From the NCBI GenBank assembly GCA_025934635.1, contig JAICWX010000005.1, forward strand, positions 1 to 64,000: a DNA stretch of 64,000 nucleotides, written 5' to 3'. Positions 59,894-64,000 of the stretch are shown here, piece by piece (the stretch's first letter is position 1; each line of letters begins with the position of its first letter). The position numbers were made by a program, and so were the translations under genes. The stretch is from Streptosporangiaceae bacterium (lineage in GTDB: Bacteria > Actinomycetota > Actinomycetes > Streptosporangiales > Streptosporangiaceae). Below the pieces are notes generated by a model. The model was not told the DNA's origin. It saw only the letters and a program-made list of their open reading frames with translations, and did no database searches.

Positions 59894-61386
59894 GATTCCT
59901 CCTGAGGCGTCGGAGCCAGGACGGGCGTCGGGGCCGGGACGGGCGGGGGAGCCGCGACGGGCGTCGGGGCCGGGACGGGCGGGGGAGCCGCGACGGGCGT
60001 CGGACAGCCATTCTCGGGCGCACGCGGCACGACCCGATGACCGGCCGGTCGGCCGGGCCGGCGGTCGTCGGTAACGAACACAGCGGTAATGACCGCCGCC
60101 GCCACGCACAGCCCCGCCATGACGATCATGGCCGGCTGATACCCGCCGGCCAGCGCGCCGGCGTACCCCCGGCTGCCGGTCGCGCCGATCAGCAGGGGCA
60201 CCACGGCGATGACGACGACCCCGCCGATCCGGGACGCGGCGTCGTTGATCCCCGAGGCCTCGCCGAGGTCGGCGTCGCCCACCGCGGCCAGCACGGCGGC
60301 GGTCAGCGGGGTCACGGCCAGCCCGATGCCGAGCCCCCACAGCAGCACCCCCGGCAGGATCGAGGCGGCGTAGCCCTGGCCGGGCTGCGCCGCGGACAGC
60401 CAGCCGAATCCGGCCGCCACCAACACGATGCCGCCGGTCATCAGCCAGCGCGGGCCGACCCGCGCCACCAGGGCGCCGCTGACCGGGGCCAGCAGCAGGA
60501 AGACGACCGACTCCGGGATCAGCGCGGCCCCGGCCTGGGCCGGTGAATAGCCGAGCCGCAGCTCGCACTGCAAGATCACCAGGTAGCTGGCCGCCCCGAG
60601 GGCGCCGTAGAGCACCAGCGTCATCACGTTGATCGCGTCGAACTGGCGGGAGGCGAACAGCGCCAGCCGCAGCATCGGAGCGGCCGGCTTGCGTTCGGCG
60701 GGCACCAGCAGGACCAGGCAGGCCACCCCGATCACCGCCGCGATCAGGACCGGCGCGCTCAGCCAGCCCGAGCCCGGGCCGAGGGTCAGCGCGTAGATCA
60801 CGCCGCCGAGCCCGGCCACGGCCAGCAGCCCGCCCCGGTAGTCCAGCGACAGCGCCCCGCTCGTGCGAACGCTCTCCGGGACGTACCACAAGGCATAAAG
60901 ACTGCCCAGGATCAGCGGCACGTTGAGCAGGAACACCGTCCGCCAGGAGCCCACGTCGACCAGCCAGCCGCCGACGTACGGGCCGACCGTGGTCCCGAGG
61001 GTTTCCAGGCCCGCCCAGAGCCCGATGCCCCGGGCCCGGTCGGCCGGGTTCAGCGTGCCGTTGAGCAGCGCCAGGCTGGTCGGCACGACCAGGGCGGCGC
61101 CGATGCCCTGCGCCACCCGGCCCGCGATCAGCAGGCCGGCCGACGGCGCGGCCGCGCACAGCCCCGAGGCCGCCAGCATCACCAGCAGGCCGACCGCCAG
61201 CAGCCGCCGCCGGCCGAACCGGTCGGACAGCGCCCCGGCCAGCAGCAGCAGCGCCGCGACGGTCAGCAGGTAGCTGGTCAGCGTCCACTGCAGGGCGGCG
61301 GTCCCCATGCCCAGGCTGCGCCCGATGGCCGGCACCGCCACCTTGATGACGTTGGCGTCGACCGCGGTGACGGCCGAGGCGAGCAC
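59890..61386 (-). CDS. DHA2-family MFS drug exporter
   Basis: A 498-residue transporter with 14 predicted helices. VDANVIKVAVPAIGRSLGMG is the DHA2 first helix; GALSDRFGRRRLLAVGLLVM is motif A; GLWAGLETLGTTVGPYVGGW resembles the drug-antiporter motif C. GTG 61386 is the first usable start, since an in-frame stop lies a short way upstream. After the last helix comes a Pro-rich tail with two copies of a 12-residue repeat (TPVAAPPPVPAP). Coupled to the SDR-fold gene downstream. Confidence 0.85.
   Translation of the reverse strand: MLASAVTAVDANVIKVAVPAIGRSLGMGTAALQWTLTSYLLTVAALLLLAGALSDRFGRRRLLAVGLLVMLAASGLCAAAPSAGLLIAGRVAQGIGAALVVPTSLALLNGTLNPADRARGIGLWAGLETLGTTVGPYVGGWLVDVGSWRTVFLLNVPLILGSLYALWYVPESVRTSGALSLDYRGGLLAVAGLGGVIYALTLGPGSGWLSAPVLIAAVIGVACLVLLVPAERKPAAPMLRLALFASRQFDAINVMTLVLYGALGAASYLVILQCELRLGYSPAQAGAALIPESVVFLLLAPVSGALVARVGPRWLMTGGIVLVAAGFGWLSAAQPGQGYAASILPGVLLWGLGIGLAVTPLTAAVLAAVGDADLGEASGINDAASRIGGVVVIAVVPLLIGATGSRGYAGALAGGYQPAMIVMAGLCVAAAVITAVFVTDDRRPGRPAGHRVVPRAPENGCPTPVAAPPPVPAPTPVAAPPPVPAPTPVLAPTPQEES
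59920..60001. repeat. 36-bp in-frame repeat at the MFS 3' end
   Basis: Two exact 36-bp units (59920-59955 and 59956-59991) plus a 10-base partial. They encode the 12-residue Pro/Ala/Val repeat at the transporter C-terminus. Confidence 0.85.
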
Positions 61387-61481
61387 CGTCGCCGTGATCA
61401 GCGCGGCCCCGGTCCGGCTGCGAAGAGGAACAAGCTCGCCGGTCCCGACGGAAACGCCAGGCCGCTAAAGGCGGGAAACGC

Positions 61482-62939
61482 TCACGGTCCGCCAGCTCCA
61501 GCCGACCCGCCAGCCCCGGCCAGCCCGCCAACCCCAGCGGACCCGCCAGCTCCGGCCAGGCCGCCAACCCCAGCGGACCCGCCAGCTCCGGCCGTCGAGC
61601 GGGACGCCGCGATCTGCGTCCGCAGGGCCTTCAGCCCGGCCACGAAAACCTCGGAGAACGTCGGGAACGGCTGGATCACGTCACGCAGCACGTCCAGCGG
61701 CACCTGGGCCCGGACCGCCAGCGTGGCCTGCTGCATCCACTCGGCCGCCTCCGGCCCGAGCGCGAAGCCGCCGGTCAGCCGCGAGCCGTCGGAAACCAGC
61801 GTGAGGAAACCGCCAGCGGAGGCATAGTCATGCTCATAGGTAGCCGTCTTGGCCACGTCCGCCAGCGGGACGGTCACGCTGAACCGTCCCTCGGTCTCGC
61901 CCACCGCCGCCGCCTGCGGGTCGGTGTAGACGACATCGGGCACCGCCGAGTAGTTGGCCTCCCGGACCTCGCCGAGCAGGTTCGAGGCCACCACTTCACC
62001 CTGGTACTTCCCGACGTGGGTCAGCAGCCGGATGCCGGTCACGTCGCCGATGGCCCACAGCCGGTCGGCCGCCCGCAGCCGCGCGTCCACCTGGACGCCA
62101 TGAGCATCAAAAACAGCACCGGTCGTCTCCAGGCCAACACCAGAAGTCCGCGGCCGCCGCCCGGTAGCAATCAAAAGGCGATCCCCGCGCAGCGAAGTAC
62201 CGTCGTCGAGCTCCAGGACGTAGTCCGAGCCATCCTGCCGCGCCGCGGTCGCGTGAATGCCCAGGTACAGTTCCACGCCATCAGAACGCAGGGCCGCGCC
62301 GAGCGCGTTACCCAGCGGCTCCGGCTCGCGGGCGAGCACGTGCGACGCGCCCTCCACCAGGGCCACCGAGCCGCCCAGCCGGTGCACCGCCTGGGCCATC
62401 TCGGCGCCGACCGGCCCGCCGCCCAGGATCAGCAGCCGCCGCGGGACCGCCTTCATCGCGGTCACCTCGCGGTTGCTCCACAGCCCGGAAAGCTCGCGCA
62501 GCCCCGGCACCGGCGGCACCACCGGATCCGAGCCGTTCGCCAGCACCACGTCGCGCGCGGTATACCGCCGGCCGCCGACCACGACTACGCCGGGTCCGTC
62601 CAAAGACCCGGTCCCGCGAATAAGGTCGATGCCCTTGCCCGCCAGCCAGGCCGCCGCCCCGGCGTCGGTGTGGTCCGAGACCATGAAGTCCCGGTACGCC
62701 AGCGCCGCCGCCACGTCGACCTGCGCCGAGGCCGCCGCCTCGCGCGCGCCGTGCACCGCCTCGCCGGGGCGCAGCAGCGTCTTGGACGGGATGCAGGCCC
62801 AGTACGAGCACTCGCCCCCGGCCAGCTCCCGCTCGACCACGGCGACGTGCAGGCCGCCGTCCACCAGCTCGCCGGCGCAGTGCTCGCCCGGCGAGCCGGC
62901 CCCGATGACGATGACGTCGTAGTCGAAACCGCTGGTCAC
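61482..62939 (-). CDS. Flavin disulfide oxidoreductase (LpdA/MerA-like) with altered active site
   Basis: A 485-residue pyridine-nucleotide-disulfide oxidoreductase. YDVIVIGAGSPGEHCAGELV binds FAD; the redox motif is CSYWAC in [13 protein letters not shown], keeping CX4C but not the usual CLNxGC; LLILGGGPVGAEMAQAVHRL binds NAD(P); AIGDVT is the second FAD site. The C-terminal HPT-xx-E dyad reads FPTFSEVF, with His missing. A Gly/Ala tail of 36-bp repeats follows. GTG 62939 overlaps the VOC stop (GTGA). A paralog with the same CSYWAC starts at 63813. Confidence 0.85.
   Translation of the reverse strand: MTSGFDYDVIVIGAGSPGEHCAGELVDGGLHVAVVERELAGGECSYWACIPSKTLLRPGEAVHGAREAAASAQVDVAAALAYRDFMVSDHTDAGAAAWLAGKGIDLIRGTGSLDGPGVVVVGGRRYTARDVVLANGSDPVVPPVPGLRELSGLWSNREVTAMKAVPRRLLILGGGPVGAEMAQAVHRLGGSVALVEGASHVLAREPEPLGNALGAALRSDGVELYLGIHATAARQDGSDYVLELDDGTSLRGDRLLIATGRRPRTSGVGLETTGAVFDAHGVQVDARLRAADRLWAIGDVTGIRLLTHVGKYQGEVVASNLLGEVREANYSAVPDVVYTDPQAAAVGETEGRFSVTVPLADVAKTATYEHDYASAGGFLTLVSDGSRLTGGFALGPEAAEWMQQATLAVRAQVPLDVLRDVIQPFPTFSEVFVAGLKALRTQIAASRSTAGAGGSAGVGGLAGAGGSAGVGGLAGAGGSAGAGGP
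61489..61591. repeat. 36-bp in-frame repeat at the oxidoreductase 3' end
   Basis: About 2.8 units (61489-61524 decayed, 61525-61560, 61561-61591 partial), encoding AGVGGLAGAGGS repeats at the C-terminus. The unit length equals that of the repeat at the neighbouring MFS 3' end, although the sequence differs. Confidence 0.85.
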
Positions 62940-63553
62940 TTGGCCTCCGCCTGCCGCGCCGACTCATCCGTCATGTACTGCGCGTACCAGTCCGGCCAGT
63001 CCGCGTCGGCGTGCCCGATCTCTTCCTCGTGCTTGCCGTGCGCCGCCGCCGCCCGGCGCAGCGCGTCGGCCAGGCCGGACACCGAGTCGAAGGCCGCCAG
63101 CGCCGACGTCACCCGGCCGGGCAGCCGGGTGGTGACCTCCTGCACGAACCAGGCGTTGCCGTCCGGGTCGGCGAACGAGAGCCACGAGCCGTAGGTCTGG
63201 CGATCCGCCGCCGGGCCGGAAACCCGCCCCGCGGTCCCGCCGTGGTGGAACACCCCGCCCGCGTCGTGGAAGACCTCGCTGACCGGAGCGCCCAGCGAGG
63301 CCAGCTCGGCCCGGGCCGCGTTGATGTCGTCCGCGACCAGCTGCATGCCCTCGGCCGAGCCGGGCGCGGCGTCGGTGAGCCCGGTGCCGAAGATGACCGA
63401 GCAGGCCGAGCCGGGCGGCGTCACCTGGATCACCCGGAAGTCCGGGCCGGTCGCGAAGTCGGCGTCCAGGCGCCAGCCCAGACCGGTATAGAAAGCCTTG
63501 GCCCGGTCCACGTCGGAGACCGGCAGCACCACGACCTCGAGCCTGAGATCCAT
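62936..63553 (-). CDS. VOC (glyoxalase/dioxygenase-superfamily) protein with helical tail
   Basis: A 205-residue protein. RLEVVVLPVSDVDRAKAFYT begins the VOC fold and WLSFADPDGNAWFVQEVTTR ends it; metal-ligand Glu/His positions can be assigned only loosely. A 60-residue C-terminal helix (ADALRRAAAAHGKHEEEIGH, DWPDWYAQYM) is shared with other actinobacterial members. ATG 63553 follows AGAGGAACAACGTT. It overlaps the oxidoreductase gene by 4 bases and stands between two paralogous oxidoreductases. Confidence 0.82.
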   Translation of the reverse strand: MDLRLEVVVLPVSDVDRAKAFYTGLGWRLDADFATGPDFRVIQVTPPGSACSVIFGTGLTDAAPGSAEGMQLVADDINAARAELASLGAPVSEVFHDAGGVFHHGGTAGRVSGPAADRQTYGSWLSFADPDGNAWFVQEVTTRLPGRVTSALAAFDSVSGLADALRRAAAAHGKHEEEIGHADADWPDWYAQYMTDESARQAEAK

Positions 63554-63812
63554 AACGTTGTTCCTCTCCCGCATGTTGAGCCTGGTCCCACCATCGCGCG
63601 GGCCGGGCAGCCGCCGCGCCCGTGATGTCCCTGGCCGGTACCCTGGCCCGGGTCCGCGCCCGGCCCTCGGGCCGGAACCCTGAGCGTCCGCCCGCACCCC
63701 CGCTAAGGTCAAGGGGACCTGTAACGTCCGCGCCCTAATTCGGACCTAACGAGGTAGGCCAGGAGTCATCGCCAGCTGCGTGCCATACCGGGTGGCCGCG
63801 AAGGGGGGAAAC

Positions 63813-64000
63813 ATGAGCGACCAGGAGTACGACGTCGTCGTGATCGGGGCCGGGCCGGCCGGCGAGAACGTCGCCGACCGGGCCCGCCGCGGCGGCCTGT
63901 CGGTGGCGGTGGCCGAGTCCGAGCTGGCCGGCGGCGAGTGCTCGTACTGGGCCTGTATCCCGAGCAAGGCGCTGCTGCGGCCGGCCGCCGCGCTCGCCGC
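63813..64000 (+). CDS. Flavin disulfide oxidoreductase, N-terminal part (cut by right edge)
   Basis: ATG 63813 follows AAGGGGGGAA. It reads [20 protein letters not shown], the FAD loop, then [20 protein letters not shown], and continues past the edge. The CSYWAC motif is identical to that of the minus-strand gene at 61482-62939, so the two are paralogs in divergent orientation. Confidence 0.82.
   Translation, partial: MSDQEYDVVVIGAGPAGENVADRARRGGLSVAVAESELAGGECSYWACIPSKALLRPAAALA

Noticed and set aside
59894..61567. N-terminal extension of the SDR-fold frame by 558 codons
   Set aside because: It is an out-of-frame reading of the MFS gene; GGAGGAATC next to ATG 59893 marks the true start.

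Overview
The window is high-GC actinomycete DNA (roughly 70% G+C, strong third-position G/C, many GTG starts). It encodes a MalT-like LuxR regulator, a DUF222/HNH endonuclease, a class F sortase and a mycothiol-type maleylpyruvate isomerase, all typical of soil Actinomycetota. I cannot name the genus.

Left part (1-19 kb). A GH11 xylanase runs off the left edge. An IS630 fossil and an integrase-type transposase fossil then flank a secreted S53 protease and a serine-hydrolase-like protein. A class III aminotransferase, a decayed GNAT gene and a frameshifted membrane protein follow, then a divergent ArsR / aldo-keto reductase-SnoaL locus with a clear operator. Next is a stand-alone fatty acyl-AMP ligase/carrier/reductase of lower G+C, an SRPBCC protein, and a cell-surface locus: a membrane protein, a duplicated-domain lipoprotein and a class F sortase, facing a secreted one-helix protein.

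Middle part (19-33 kb). Here lie a BisC-like molybdoenzyme, a Kup potassium transporter, two methyltransferases, a DUF1801 protein, an MFS exporter, a LAL regulator whose 3' end runs into the convergent methyltransferase gene, and a mini-protein coupled to a short-chain dehydrogenase lacking its catalytic Tyr. A lower-G+C RloA/RloB-type ATPase + TOPRIM-like phage-defence pair ends this part; its junction looks frameshifted.

Catabolic island (33.3-50.3 kb). Two gene blocks flank a convergent IclR regulator. The first holds a benzoylformate-decarboxylase-like TPP enzyme, an aldehyde dehydrogenase, an LVIVD propeller, an isochorismatase-fold protein without its triad, a complete CUT2-type ABC importer, and a LigB/LigA-like pair in which the LigB acid/base His is Leu. 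The second encodes 3-hydroxybenzoate 6-hydroxylase, gentisate 1,2-dioxygenase and maleylpyruvate isomerase, then a class II aldolase, an NMT1-like binding protein without a signal peptide, and a large flavoprotein hydroxylase. Together they suggest arylglyoxylate -> aryl aldehyde -> (3-hydroxy)benzoate -> gentisate -> ring cleavage, plus an unexplained side branch.

Right part (50-64 kb). This is accessory DNA: minisatellites, a competing-hairpin element, a YciI/ArsR pair with tandem operator boxes, a small secreted protein with a terminator, an FAD amine oxidase, a junction between a broken MFS gene and a broken LuxR gene, a GNAT, an internally deleted SDR, a DUF222/HNH protein, a tandem muconolactone-isomerase-like protein, a coupled MFS-SDR pair, and two related flavin disulfide oxidoreductases with a shared unusual active-site motif, one cut by the right edge. 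Short in-frame minisatellites recur, mostly at gene 3' ends. I saw no tRNA, rRNA or CRISPR array.
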